Position numbers and translations under genes: made by a program. 64,000 nucleotides of DNA from Aquilaria yunnanensis (lineage: Eukaryota > Streptophyta > Magnoliopsida > Malvales > Thymelaeaceae). The notes below the pieces were generated by a model. That model was given only the letters and a program-made list of their open reading frames with translations, searched no databases and was not told the DNA's origin. Location of the stretch: positions 70,586,001 through 70,650,000 of the forward strand of contig CM077599.1 of NCBI GenBank assembly GCA_039654915.1, in the 5' to 3' direction. Positions 12,183 through 24,400 of the stretch are shown here, piece after piece (the first letter of the stretch is position 1; the number at the start of each line of letters is the position of its first letter).

Positions 12183-12500
12183 TGCAAGAATACAGCACTA
12201 CAAGAGACTTGAAAAACAGGAAAAAAAAATTAGATCAAACACGAAGATAGGGAAATGGCCAAAAGGGTATTTCTGAAATACAACATAAATTAAATGCGAA
12301 ATTTAAAAGTAATAAAAAGAACACCAGAATTATAGGAGACCGAAGAACTAATCAAGAGTGTGTAAACAAAAAACCAATTGTTTAGAGCAAGCAAACCAGG
12401 GGTTATGTAAACAACTAGAGAAAAGTCTAAGATTTGAAGGGATCGATCATACCCAGATAATGTGGCGTCGAGAAGAATCGGCAGGAGGGGAGGAACCGAA
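12183..12500 (-). other. likely 5'-UTR exon and leader intron of HAD gene A
   Basis: Reading the minus strand, a donor-like TCTGG|GTATGA lies at about 12453 and an acceptor CTTGCAG ends at about 12183, ten bases before the ATG. This implies a leader exon around 12454-12500 and a leader intron of about 270 bp. HAD gene B shows a similar donor at about 26340. Prediction from consensus sites only. Confidence 0.5.
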
Positions 12501-12657
12501 AGGTTACTACTTTGCTTGGGCTGCTTAATAGCCGTTGCCTTTAATTGAACCTTTGGACTTGAACTGCGTTTTTAATTAACTGGAAATAGGGCACGGCGAA
12601 AATGTATGTAGTAGTAGGAACCGACGTGATCGAATAATGAAGTGACACATGAAGCAT

Positions 12658-12695
12658 GTTTCCTTTTTTCTTTTTCTTTTTCTTTTTCTTTCTCC
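12658..12695. repeat. TTTTTC microsatellite
   Basis: Several copies of a CTTTTT hexamer in a row form a pyrimidine-rich simple repeat about 485 bp upstream of the HAD gene A start codon. Confidence 0.75.
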
Positions 12696-12777
12696 TCTCA
12701 GTGCTCAAAATCACATTATAAAACCTTTAGTTAAGAGAGTAGGGCTTCGTTTACTTTGCTGTGAGTGCTTTTCCATT

Positions 12778-14261
12778 GGCCTAACTACACAATTAGCCCC
12801 TAAAGTTTGCCAATTCAAGTGAGTTGTCCAGAATCTATTGCTCACTAAAACTTGGCCTCTAAACTTTGAAAATATATACAAGTTGGTCCAAATACTACAA
12901 TACTTAACAAACGGTGTTCAGAGTAAGGGTGATGTGGTGGTGCATGGCTGAGGTGTAGTTGACGATAATCGACATTGCAAATTGGCTGTTAAAAGAGCGC
13001 AAAGTAATACTAGAGATAGAGATAGAGGATCCCTAAATGGCCAAATTTATAGAAATAGAGAAATATAGGGTTCCTTGGAACAAAGAAAGGTAGTGCACGG
13101 TCAATTCTACTCATTTCATCCTTGTTTGATTGTATTGCAACATATGTTTATCTCATCTCTCCATAGGTCAAACAAATGCCTCCCACTTTTCATTGCAGTG
13201 TGCAGATTCAACCTCTAAATTACCTCCATCTCATTATGGTTGCCCCTCAAATCAGGAATCAAATACTCCTCCAAGCTTTCTTGCACCTCCTTCAAGCTTG
13301 TCTCAAAATGCTCTCTCTAAAACGCTATGTGATCAGCAACTGTCAAGTCAAAAGATCCCTTAAAAGCTTTGCTACAAATCATTCATCCAAACCTATAAGT
13401 ACCTCTAAACTAGAAATCCATGACTCCCATATAAGAAAAAGCAAGAAAAACGCACATGCTTTTCAGTTGCGTCATTAGGGAAGTCACACGAAAACCAACG
13501 TCATTAAAAATTACTTTGTTGCATCACTTGAATTGAATTTTTTTTATAAAATAATTGAATTGCAGGAGAAGTCATTAAACATTACTCTATTGCATTAATT
13601 GAATTGAGTTTTTTAAAGAAAAAAATTGTCCAACTAAAACAAACTCAATTCAAGTACAAGAAAATGTTGAAGGAAAAGGCTGGAATTTGCATCAGTGGTA
13701 GATATGATGGATTCGAAAGGTGAACTCTTAAGAAAGACACAAAAGAACAACATTGGCAATGGAGGGATCAGTGAAGTTGGAGGAAATAGTACTCAATGAG
13801 GAGGAGATGCTTTGGAGCTTTTGGGACGATCCAATAAAGATTTATTCACGGGTTGGACATTTGAGAAGCACCTCTCAGTGGAGAGGTGCTGTTGTCATTT
13901 ATTGATATAGTTGGTGGACAGTGGAAACATTTTGAGGTGGATTTCTATCAGACAGAAGAAACCAATGGATCATGTGGCGGAGGAAATCTCGGGAAAGTTT
14001 GTGATGACACTTCTTCAAGTAGAGGCAAAGCACATCAATGACTAGATAGGGCAACTTGGACTTTTTAACAGTCAATCAACAATAGAGGTCACCATAAACT
14101 CCACTTCAGTCATGCACCGCCACATCACTCTCACTCTAAATGCATTTGGACTAACTTGCATACCTTTTCAAAGTTTAGGGGGCCAAACCTTACTTGGTAG
14201 TGAGTTCTAGACCATTTTGCTCAAGTTGGTAAAGTCTAAGGGCTAATTGTATAGGTAGGTC
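12778..14261. mobile_element. long-TIR MULE/foldback-like element
   Basis: Inverted arms run about 12778-13010 and 14045-14261. They share ACAATTAGCCC near the tips, ACTTTGAAAA, AGTTGGTCCAAAT, a GTGATGTGG(T/C)GGTGCATG block and GGCTGTTAAAA. Flanks (CTTTTCCATT at 12768-12777; TCTTTCCTTT at 14262-14271) are consistent with a decayed 10-bp target duplication (7/10). The roughly 1.0-kb interior has unrelated frames (such as 13130-13363 and 13176-13478) that I could not match to any protein. They may be captured or simply random. Arms are seen directly; the Mutator-like assignment is inferred. Confidence 0.7.
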
Positions 14262-14455
14262 TCTTTCCTTTCAATAATTATTTATCTTTGATAAATATCA
14301 TCAATTCAATTACCAGAACTACACAAATGTTTAACTTAATTCATTTGAAAGTTTTTATATTTTATCCATAACGTTTAAATTGTATAAATTTATGGATAAA
14401 AATGTATTTTTCGTATAAAGATGTTAGAGATTTTTAATTAATTTAAAACTTGACA

Positions 14456-14695
14456 GTTATTCCCTTTGTCCAAAGTTATTTACATTATTTATTATTCACA
14501 ACAATTAATTTATGATTTTTATTTTCAATATTTTTTTATATAGATGCAAAACTTTTAAATTAACTGATAAAGAAAGACATATAGTTTGTAGATATTTTTT
14601 TAAAATTTTTCTAGCAAATAATAATATGAATAAATTTAAGTCAAACTTAAGTTAAAAAATTAAAATACATCACAGAATATGGGATAGAGAGAGTA
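14456..14695. mobile_element. decayed Stowaway-like MITE
   Basis: The left end TATTCCCTTTGTCCAAAGTT and the right end GGGATAGAGAGAGTATA are inverse relatives of the Stowaway terminus CTCCCTCCGTCCC. The spacing of about 240 bp is normal for this class. The interior is AT-rich and non-coding. Both tips have several changes. Confidence 0.5.
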
Positions 14696-15254
14696 TAATC
14701 TACATGAATAACTGATTTAATATAATCATTAAACGATTTAAATGGTGTAAGCACTTACATTGGTGTAAAAAAATATTTTCTAAGCATGATAACTATTTTA
14801 GAAGGGAAACTTTCTAAACCTCCTGATGTTTGCTTACCCTCTACTTTTTTGAGAAATATATTATTACTCCATCAGGTTTTTTGAAATCTATAGTTATGCA
14901 CGCCCCATGCATTTTGAACATCAAAAACTTGTAAAGCAGCTTTTGAAATGCCAAATAGAAAATACCATTTACTAAAAAGAGCATCTAGCAATACACAGAA
15001 TACTAAATATGATATTTTCTAGAGTTAGAAAACATAATCATATGCAGTTAATCATCATATTCAGCCATCAATATTTGGTAATTCATCATATTCAATCATG
15101 TGGGTTTGGCTAAACACCAGTTTCTGGTCAGCAGTTTTTTACTTAGCAATCCGGAAATTGATTAACAAGTTTATAATGTCCAAAATGAATTCTTAAAGAG
15201 TAACTGTAGGCTTTTGAAAACCCAAGAGATAATCAAGATGTTAAATACTATTAT

Positions 15255-15945
15255 CACTATGTATACCGTACCTCATATTTTTAAAGTATACCCGCATGGT
15301 ATAACGTATTGTATACCGTTACCGTTTTCACAAAAAAATAATTGTTAAAATATTATTTTAAGATGAAATAAATTAAAAAAAAAATTATGCACATTTTTAT
15401 ATGTATTTTTTAATTTTTCTCATTATAATTTGTAAAATATAAATAACATATATATGATAGAAGATATTTTTTATACAAAAAATATAAAAAATGTTATATA
15501 TAGAAAAAAATAAATATTACTCAACAAAAAAAAATTAATTTATTGATACAAGAGAAGCAAAGAAACAATATTTTAATAATAATAATACATTTTTAATACA
15601 AAAAAAAAAGTAAAAGAAAAAGAAAAAGAAACCAAAAAATAAAATTAAATATTTATGTTAAAATATGTGTATTGATTGTATTTTATTATTTTATATATTT
15701 ATGTATGACATTTTGATGTAAAATGATAAAAAAAATAAAACTCTCACACATGTCTAAAAAAAATAGAATACAACGGTATGTATATTACAGTATTTGAGGT
15801 ATATCTTGGTTTTTTGACAAAATATACATAAAAAGTTATTGGTATGTGAAATATCGTGGTTTCATGTAAAAAAATAACAAAATATAAAAACATTTCTACC
15901 ATGTATATCTTACCTATGATAAACAGTATACCACGGTATTTAATT
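15255..15945 (+). repeat. dispersed AT-rich repeat, copy 1
   Basis: The copy is bounded by words of the type GTATACCG and CAGTATACCACGGTAT. Internally it shares long blocks with 17395-18115 in the same orientation, including AAATGAAATAAATTAA, ATATGTATTTTTTAATTTTTCTC, TTATTTTATATATTTATGTATGA and TGTAAAATGATAAAAAA. The element class is unknown. The 111-codon minus-strand frame at its right end is an artefact of AT-rich sequence. Confidence 0.6.
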
Positions 15946-17394
15946 ACATGGGGGCCATAATATATTTCTAAAAATAGGGGAGGACAACTGAGGGTGTTCA
16001 ATTGGATGGGTGAATTTTGAGTTGACCCAAATAACAAAAACTGATTAGTTTTCAGTTTTAGGAGTGACAAATTGGGCAATCCAAATAAGGTATTAAAACC
16101 GAAACCAATTCAACCAAATAACAATTTGGTTGGATCAATTTTGTAATTTTGTCTCATTTTTAACTTGAATAAAAAGCCACAAAATAACAAGCATACACTT
16201 CATCAATAAAAACTATGCATTCCATCCATAACAGTCAGTAAGGACTACTCATATTCATAATATCAACAGCTAAAAATTCATCTAATATTTATATCACAAT
16301 TTACCTTTCCCTCATCTTCAAACTTTTCTTAAGTCACTTTTTTGAGAACTCTATCAAGTTTGGTAGATCAAGTTTTTAAAGTTTGAAATGCTAAATATAT
16401 TTTTGTTTTTGTCTTTCTATCCGAGGCTTAAAGTTCTAAAAAAGACAATAAAAGGAAGAGAGTGCAAACCTGATGGTAGCTCGTGACTAGGCTAGAACAT
16501 TGAGGATATTATGGAGAGGTTTAGTGTTTGACTTTGACTTTTCCACTACCTCTTTTTAAAAAAGCCACATAAAGCCAATTCAGTTGCCCTCTGACTCTCT
16601 AAAAAGTTGACATTCATCTCTTCTTACTAAGAATATTAATATATCTTCCCTTATATGCTTGTAAGCATACTTCTAGATATAAAAAAAGAGGTTACTTTTA
16701 TTTTTTTTAGAATTATATTTTTCTAATTTTATTTTATGCCATAGGACATTAAATTAATTAAATAAAAGTTTATTTGTTTACTTGTATTCTTTTCAATATA
16801 TTTTATACTTTTTATATAATTTATTTTTGTAGTTATGATATTTTTTAGATATTATTATTTTTAGAAAACCCTATGTTCATTCGCAATGTACGTAAAATGG
16901 TGGAACAAGCCCATCAGTTAAAATTCTCGCTTATTCTTTGCTTTCTGTTAGTTATGCCGCCCCCCCCCCCCCCCTCTTTTTCCTCTTTTTTTTTTTTTTT
17001 TTTGAAGAAAAAGCAATTATATCGAATTCTTCGTTTCTTTTTTTGTTGAATTAATGAAAATGCCAGAAATTTTACCTACCATGATTTTTGTGCATTTCTG
17101 TTCTAGTGTAACCAGAATAGAGTCTTTGGATAAGTTTATCACAGTTTTCTTTTTTGGTATGTGTCGTCATTTATGTCGCTCTTGAATTATATGAGGATGT
17201 GAAAAGAGTTTCTGGGGGAAAAAAGAGTCATAAGAATTCTGGAGCTCGCAGGAAAGGATTGATTTCGGAAAATAAATTGAGACGCTTAGAACGAGATGCC
17301 AAGGATTAGAATTAGAGCTCGTCAGGAGTGAAATTGGAAGCAACAGTATCTGCGTGGGAAAGAACCAAGCTGGAAGAGGAAGTCGTCGTGCGCT
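15946..17394. other. AT-rich DNA between the two repeat copies
   Basis: No gene or clear element is visible. It contains an 18-C/22-T homopolymer pair near 16958-17003. If the two flanking repeats were terminal repeats of one element this would be its interior, but no primer-binding site, polypurine tract or target duplication was found to support that. Confidence 0.35.
16958..17003. repeat. poly-C followed by poly-T tract
   Basis: A run of about 18 C residues is followed by TCTTTTTCCTC and a run of about 21 T residues. Such long homopolymers are prone to length variation and sequencing error. No function is claimed. Confidence 0.8.
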
Positions 17395-18115
17395 TATGCA
17401 TGGTATGAAATACTGTTACTGTTACGTAAATCGCACACCGTAAATTTAATGTATACCATATGATATACCGCATAGTATGTTATTATTATTATTATAAAAA
17501 AATATTAAAATTTTATTTTAAAATGAAATAAATTAAATAAATTTTTTTTGTAACTTTTTATATGTATTTTAATTTTTCTCATCATAAAAAAAAAACAAAA
17601 GAAGCTTATACATAGAGCAAAATAAATATTAATTAGAAAAAAAATATTATAATAATAATGATAATAATAATAATAATAATACATTTTATAATACTACATT
17701 GAGTTTCTATGTGGCTTAACATATGGTGCTTTTGTCCTAACTTGTTTGGCAAAAACAATATATTCATCTAATTTTATGAAAATTTGGTTTTAAGTCAAAA
17801 AATTATGCAAATAAGAGTAATATATTTATGTGTATTAATTATATTTTATTATTTTACATATTTATGTATGATATTTTAATGTAAAATGATAAAAAATATC
17901 TCACACATGCAGCATGAAAAATAGGATGTGGTGGTACGTTTCTCACAGTATTTTATGATATACCGCAGTATTATGATAAAATGTACATAAAAAGTGACTA
18001 GTATTAGAAATATCATAGATATTGCGATATTTCATGTAAAAAATAATAAAATATAAAAATATTTATATCAAATACTACTTATTGTAGATAAATGATATAC
18101 CACATAGTACAACGC
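17395..18115 (+). repeat. dispersed AT-rich repeat, copy 2
   Basis: Direct-orientation relative of 15255-15945, about 2.1 kb away. It has the same order of blocks: GGTATGAAATACTG-like start, ATGAAATAAATTAAATAAA, TTTTATATGTATTTTAATTTTTC, TATTTTATTATTTTACATATTTATG, CTCACACATG. It ends with CACATAGTACAACGCAATAT. Copy 2 also contains ATA/ATT microsatellite-like runs near 17650-17690. Confidence 0.6.
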
Positions 18116-18469
18116 AATATTAAAGATTATGCGCCTATGAACCAAGCAAATAGTGATTCGTCGATAGGAAAATGTGGAGTTATGCTGAAATTCGGGTAAA
18201 TGTTACCCGTTATCCTTAAATTAAAACCCATGTTGCGAATTTATCCTAAAATTATAAAATATTATATCATTCGACCTTCAACTATGAAAATGTTACACAA
18301 TTCATCTTACTATTATATTGAACCATTAGAAAGTAATGGAATGAGCATTTAGTAGGGGAAAAATTATGCAGTCAGTCCTAAACTTAGTAAAATCTTTTAT
18401 TTGAGTGCTAAAACTTCACTAATTTTTAGTTTAGTTTTAAAACGGTGAAAACTATGAAAACATGGGAGA

Positions 18470-18748
18470 TCAAAAGCGACAGAGGGACACAGTAGGGCAG
18501 CCACAGGACCCATATACAGAGACAAGTCTAGTGGCCAAGAACGGGTTTTGGGAGAGCCTAAGAGAGACGATTTGAGAATGTGATTGCTTGATCAGTTTAA
18601 GGGATCGATGAGCCACAGATAATTGCAAAAGGCAGAGGAGAGCGGTGAATCCAGTGAAGTGGTAGCGGCCTTGTAATTGTACTCCCACTTCCTTCTCTGT
18701 GCTACCAACTTCACCTTCCCCTCTTTTCAAAGCCTGCGCTTTCTTCAT
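18470..18748 (-). pseudogene. captured fragment resembling the N-terminus of a PPR protein
   Basis: The 92-codon frame contains the series LKLIKQSHSQIVSL, LSQNPFLATRLVSVYGSCG and a following VS, spaced as in the first repeats of plant PLS-class pentatricopeptide proteins (H-x-Q-I ... L-x-N-x-F-L-A-T-x-L-V-x-x-Y). PPR proteins bind organellar RNA, but only about one and a half repeats survive here. The fragment sits inside inverted repeats, so it is a captured piece rather than a functional gene. The PPR assignment rests on motif recognition by eye. Confidence 0.6.
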
Positions 18749-18894
18749 AAATTAACAGGAAATGATTAACCTGAGGCCCTATTTCTAATCTAAAGCAAGT
18801 TTCATCGTCTCCTCTCAGATTCACCTCTGACCCACTGTTAGCTACTCGACTCTGGCATGGTACCTAGCTCATCCTTGCCCCTTCTTTAACAAGT

Positions 18895-19206
18895 TTGGAT
18901 CTTGCTGGAAATTGCGATCCTGTAGGTCAAAATCTCAATCCTCAATCCATCTTTCTTTCCTGTCTCACATATAAGCAAACCCTAGAGAAGATACAAAGAA
19001 AGATTAGAGGTATCGGTCGGTTATTGCTGCTAGGAATTTGGAATCAATCTGAGGTTACGGAGTGCAATCACAGGAGCCGAATTTCATACTTGTTGGAGAC
19101 CAAATCATCGATGAAGCGTAGAAGGTTTTGGGTTACAAATGACCATGGCTTCATTATCCATGACTTTGGCTGCAAGTCTCTACTCTTGGAACGTTTGGTG
19201 GGCTAA
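18895..19206 (+). other. second interior open frame of the Pack-MULE, unrecognised
   Basis: A 103-codon frame, opposite in strand to the PPR fragment, ends with a segment MKRRRFWVTNDHGFIIHDFG. I do not recognise the family. It may be a second captured gene piece or non-coding sequence that is open by chance. Its GC content is closer to exonic DNA than to the surrounding arms. Confidence 0.3.
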
Positions 19207-19543
19207 ATCAGTCTCTAAGACCAGCAATTGATCGACTAAGTGTACATGTTTTAGAATTGAACTAGAAAATAATATGTACGCGTTTTAGAATTGAACTAGA
19301 AAATAGTAAAATTTTGGGACTCAAATAGAAATTTTTTTTAAGTTTTAGAATTGACTATGAACTTTCCTCTCCCATTCCATTACTTTTTTTAATGGCCCGA
19401 CCTAACGGAAGAATGTTATTACAACAATTTTATAATTAGAAGGCAAACGGTGTAACATTTTGTAGTTTCAGAATGAATCTATAATATGGATATTAGTTAA
19501 ATGATGATAGGTGTCATTTACTTGATGAAATCCTTTGAACATT

Positions 19544-20940
19544 GGATTAAATGCATGAACTGCCCTCAAACTTTGAAATCTTGATGAGTTGGTCCCTAAA
19601 CTATAAATCGGTCAGCAACAGCCCTTCAACTTTGTAACTAGTTGGTATGTTTTAGTCTAGCTCATTAGCTTGGCACTCATTTTTAATGCTTAAATATAAT
19701 CAAAAGCCCTCAAACTTTGACAACTCATTGAAGTTGGTTCTCAAACTATAATTTGGTCTGCATTAGGCCCTAAACTTTAGGATAAACAACAAGCATTATA
19801 AAAATTAATTGAAATTAATTAAAATTTATTATAAATTAATTAAAATTGATTTTTTAAAGATAAGTAAAGAAAAAATTCATTAAAATTAATTAATTTACAA
19901 AAAATATTTTCCAAGTGCTTATCTAATAAATATAGAATTAGCTATAATAATGATCTTGGTCCTCAATAAAAAAGGTAAAAAAAAAATAATGTATCAGTTT
20001 CGCTAATGGCAAATGAGTAGCTGAGACTCGATGGAGCAGTTGATTTTGTTGGAGTTGGGAGATGTCATCGCTGGATCTGGCTTCATTTTCTAGCATTACT
20101 TCATCGTCTCTCCTTTGCAATTGGATCGAGTAGGTTGCTTGGGTCTATTTCTCTTCGTCAATTGGGTCAATTTCAATAAACCTCTTTGCAATACCTATGT
20201 CTCACCTCGCTTGTCGGCAATCATTGATTAGGGTTTTAGCTGAATCTCAGATTAGGTCATCAAATGACTTCCCATCGTTGTGCCTGAATGCGTCTGGTCA
20301 TGTTAAACTTGCATCAAAATTGCACCACCTCCACCGCCCTAAAGACCAACGAGCGAGCAAAAAGGAAGCGGATGGATAAAGAAGGAGAGAAGGCGCATGT
20401 TGGAGCAATCAAGTCACCACCATATCTCTGACTTCATCTTATTCTCGTTGTTATCATCAGTAGCAGACAAATTGTAAGATGGGTGGAGGATTTAGTGGTG
20501 TGAGATAGTCGAAAATGGGCAGGGGAGGACTATTTTTCTGGTTTTGATTTTTTCCTCTAGTGATGTAGAATTGCCATAAATGGCCGAAAATGGTTTTTCT
20601 CTGGTTTTGCCATAAACCTCTATCTCGCTGCCAACCTAAAAAACCAATTTTAATTATTTTTACTGAATTTTAATTAATTGTAATGTATTTTTATAATGTT
20701 TGTTGTTTATTCTAAAATTTAGGGTGTACAATCCAAGTTCTAGTTTGATGACTAACTTAAATGAGTTTTAAAGGTTTGAGGGCTCTTCATATATTTAAGC
20801 CATTAAAAAAAGAGTCAAGTCAATGAGTTGGACTAAAAACATACTGAGTTGCAAAGTTGGATGACTTCTACTAGCTGAGTTAAAGTTTGCAGACCAAATA
20901 TGAGTTGGGAAAGTTCAGGGGTTATCGGTGCTTTTAGGCC
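19544..20940. mobile_element. long-TIR MULE/foldback-like element
   Basis: Inverted arms run about 19544-19850 and 20660-20940. Shared blocks include CCTCAAACTTTG, CAACTTTG(T/C)AACT, GTATGTTTTAGTC, AGCCCTCAAAC and AAACAACAAACATTATAAAAAT. Flanks TTGAACATT (19535-19543) and TTGAATTAT (20941-20949) may be a decayed 9-bp duplication (6/9). The interior (about 19900-20560) has higher-GC stretches and short frames on both strands (19938-20120 minus, 20197-20379 plus) that I cannot identify; they may be captured leader or exon sequence. It begins 20 bp after the previous element ends. Confidence 0.65.
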
Positions 20941-20949
20941 TTGAATTAT

Positions 20950-21461
20950 TGTAATTGGGGTGTGGGTGGTGCAAAAGCAATAGGAGCAATGGGTGTTGGT
21001 GGCGTCGGTGCAGCTTTTAAGGCCACAGATTGGGGGAGCCTTCAATATAGTCTTGTGATTTAGTTTTGCTTTATAACTGGCTTCCAGAGGTTTCTTTTAG
21101 TGGATGAGGTGTTTTACCTTTTTTTGGTAAAAGGTGCGGTGTTCTACAGTTCTGGAAGTTTTCTACTTCTGGTTCTCTGGTTTGTTTTAGTTCTTTGCTC
21201 TAACTTTTTGTATATCTTTTTATATAAATCATTTTTTTTTTCGTTAAAAAATGAGGCAAAGGAAAGAAAAAGGCATTTTTCCCGTACACAGAAGCATTTA
21301 TACAAAATATATCGTATGGAAGTATTCTATAATATAGGAGAAGGAGAAATATCCACTTTTCCAAAATTTGCAAGGCACCTGAACTAATATTTAGTGGCGT
21401 ATTGCGGGGAAGATGCCGCAGAGTGACAAATTGCCAATTGATGGGGGAGATATTGTGACTT
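20950..21461. other. intergenic DNA downstream of HAD gene B
   Basis: No gene is identified. A T-rich stretch with GTATATCTTTTTATATAAATC (about 21211) resembles the 3' tail of plant LINEs, but no LINE protein motif precedes it convincingly. The right part should hold the 3' UTR of HAD gene B. Confidence 0.3.
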
Positions 21462-24400
21462 TTAAGCCAAGGTCCTGATTGCAACTTTCTCAGGATAATT
21501 CACACAATCTGAACTCTCTTTTGCGTCCGAAAGTCCTGGTATTGCTTCTTTCATATTGTGAATGCTTTCCAAAGCATAATCTGCACTTTGTGTTCTATTT
21601 GAAGTCCCCACCTGTGTCAAGGATATTGTATAATAATATGAGCTCATTAATTAATTAGAATTTCTAACTACTTACATCAATATTAATCGGCCGTACATTG
21701 CTGCGACTAAATAATGTAGATACAAATTTTTCATACCGATTACATTTGTATAGGAAGAAATGTTAAAAAAAGTTATGAATTTAAAATTAAATTATGAGTA
21801 AATCATATGTTTGAAAAAATTGAAACTTTCAAAGTTGTTGGTAACCAATTTTCTTTGAGACTTAAGCAAAAACTAAAGTCTTAACTGTAATTCATGCAAG
21901 TTCGATGGTCTAAAATGAAAAAATTAAAAGTTTAGAACATCTTTTTGTGTTTATTACAAAAAAAAAAAAGTTACAAAAAGCTTGATTTTAAAGTTTGAGA
22001 ACTAAAAGTTATAATCATACACAAATAGATGACGTATTCATCATTTTAGCATTTTTTTGGTTTTAGATTTATTTTGGGACGAGAAGAACAAACGGGTTTG
22101 GGGCCTTTGGGCACAATAAAAAAATCCTTTAGCAGGAAAACACTATTCTTAATGCCGTATAAAAAACTTATGGGTTTAGGATATATAATATTCCATAAAG
22201 GTTGCCACCCCTTTGACATTTATATAGTTTTTTGGGAAATTTTCAAAAAACCCTTGAGGTTTAGTAATAATTTCACTTACCCCCTCTATTATTTAGAGAT
22301 CCTTGACTTTACCTCCAAGGTTTAATTAATCATTCACTTACCCCCTCCCATAACAGTGAGAATAAAAAAAAAAAATACTCTTTCCATGTCTCCTATAGAC
22401 TGAATTGACCATAATGTCCCCAAGGGGCAATAATATTTTCCAAATTAACTAAAACTTGTACAAAATTATATGTCATAAAAATCATTTTTTCTCAATTATC
22501 AATAAAACTTGCAGCATGTAATTGAATGTGAAATATGTTGACAAATAAAAAATTAAATAGATTTTTAATAACTAACTAAAAGTATTTCGTAAAATAATAA
22601 TTCCATTAAGTGGGATGTAAACTGTCTATCAATAGCACAACAGCAGCAGCAGAAGTAATAGTAGTAGTAATAATAATAATAATAATCTAAACCAATTTGA
22701 TGAAAATATGCACTTTCAAAATTCATAGTAATACTCTTATACCCCCACTACTCACGAAGTTGCAGCATTTGTTAGCCGCGAAAATTGAGATATGTAGTTT
22801 TTTTCTTTTTCTTTTTTCATTTTACCCTATAGAAATGTTAGCGATAAACAGCCACTTTCAATCTTTAGTAATTCATTTGAAAATTTTATCAAAATTTTGA
22901 GGTCAATTTGTATTTTTTAAAAATATAAGGCTAAAAATGAAATTTCTAGAAGTAGATATGTCCAATTACGATTTCTTAAAAATTAGAAACCATATGATAA
23001 TTTCCCAAAGGATTTTTTTTAAGGATTTCAAAAGGAATGTCGAAATTAGGGTGTTATGGTAATTGAATACAAAAAATTACTAAACACAGAAGTATTACAA
23101 GAATTTTGAAACCATCCAAAGTAGTAATTGTTGTAAAGAAATTGACACTAACTGTTACGATCAATCCCAAATTCTTTGTTAGATTTGCTATTTTTTGTTG
23201 TCTCAGACTTTTACTACATTTCAGTCTATATTTATAGAATCACTTTATTACATATCCTTTATAGTATCATTCTTATATTCAATTTTTTCGATTTACATAT
23301 AAAAAATGAAAAATAAAAGCGAAACAACACATAATTTTTTTTTCTTTCTTAACAATTAAATAGCTTAAAAATTTGGGATAGTAAAAAATGAAGAATATTG
23401 CATTTACCAGAACTGTGTGCAAACCCACGCGTTTAGCTGTCTCTATGTTGCGGATGCTATCATCAAAAAATAGCTGCAAGTGAGAAAAGCATTAGCAATA
23501 TAATTAGAATAGTATTTGTTAAGATCTAGTAACTTCGATTTCGTCACGCTTTTAATTTATTTATTTTTCACGTTATGGATCCAAATAATTTGACTAGGAG
23601 CTGTGAATGTGTTAGCTGCATTAGAAATAGTGGAACTGGAACCACTAAACTAATTTCCATCTTTGTTTTATGTCGTTTTATGTGTTTGACGGCCTTGGTG
23701 AAAAGCCCATCTTGGTCTTTTATTTTTACTTTCTGTTCTGTCATTCTCCTTGAAGTAAAACCCTGCATCTTTACAAATTAGAGATTAAAAATAGATGTTC
23801 TTCTAAACTTTAAGAACAATTTATTTTGACTTAAATTAGAGTAATTCAAAAATATTTTACAGTTGTTTTGCTAGGATAAAATGTCATTTAAAAACTAATA
23901 CTATATGGGTATAATAATCCGTTGAATAACATTTTTTTTGTAGTGTAAATGAATTTTTATTAATTTTTTTAGGTTGAGTAATAAAAAAATTCCTAAAAAT
24001 GTAATTAGATTATGAAAAAAAAATATTAATCAATGAATTATTTATATCTATAAAATATTGACATTCAAATGATATTAATTGTAAAAATAAAAAAAACTCA
24101 TTTTGAATTAATCTAATTTAAGTTAAAACCAATTGGCCACTAATCTTAACAAAGTATTATTAGAATCATTTTCGAGGATGAGCCGTAATACATTTAGCTT
24201 TAAAATGGGTAAATATTTTCAGTTGTCTCTAAACTATGCCCAAATTGCTTATTCATCCCCAAACCATCATGTGTTACACTACTTGTCCTGAAACTATTTA
24301 ATTGTTGTTATTTCGTCCTACCGTCAATTAGACCGTTAAATATTGATAGAAAAATGACATGGCCGCTAATATAGTATGAAAAAAATGATGTGACAAAACT

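Larger units (their letters stand above)
18194..19523. mobile_element. Pack-MULE-like element carrying a PPR-gene fragment
   Basis: The termini GGGTAAATG (left) and CATTTACTT (right) are inverted. The arms match as inverted repeats over roughly 260 bp (18194-about 18460 versus about 19265-19523), including AAAATGTTACAC and AAAGTAATGGAAT. Flanks GCTGAAATTC (18184-18193) and GATGAAATCC (19524-19533) look like a 10-bp target duplication with two changes. The interior (18470-19200) is richer in GC than the arms and contains a minus-strand frame resembling a pentatricopeptide-repeat protein. That arrangement is the definition of a Pack-MULE. No transposase is present. Confidence 0.75.

Noticed and set aside
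15744..16079. 111-codon minus frame
   Set aside because: AT-rich composition with Phe/Ile/Tyr bias, overlapping the end of a dispersed repeat; no recognisable protein.
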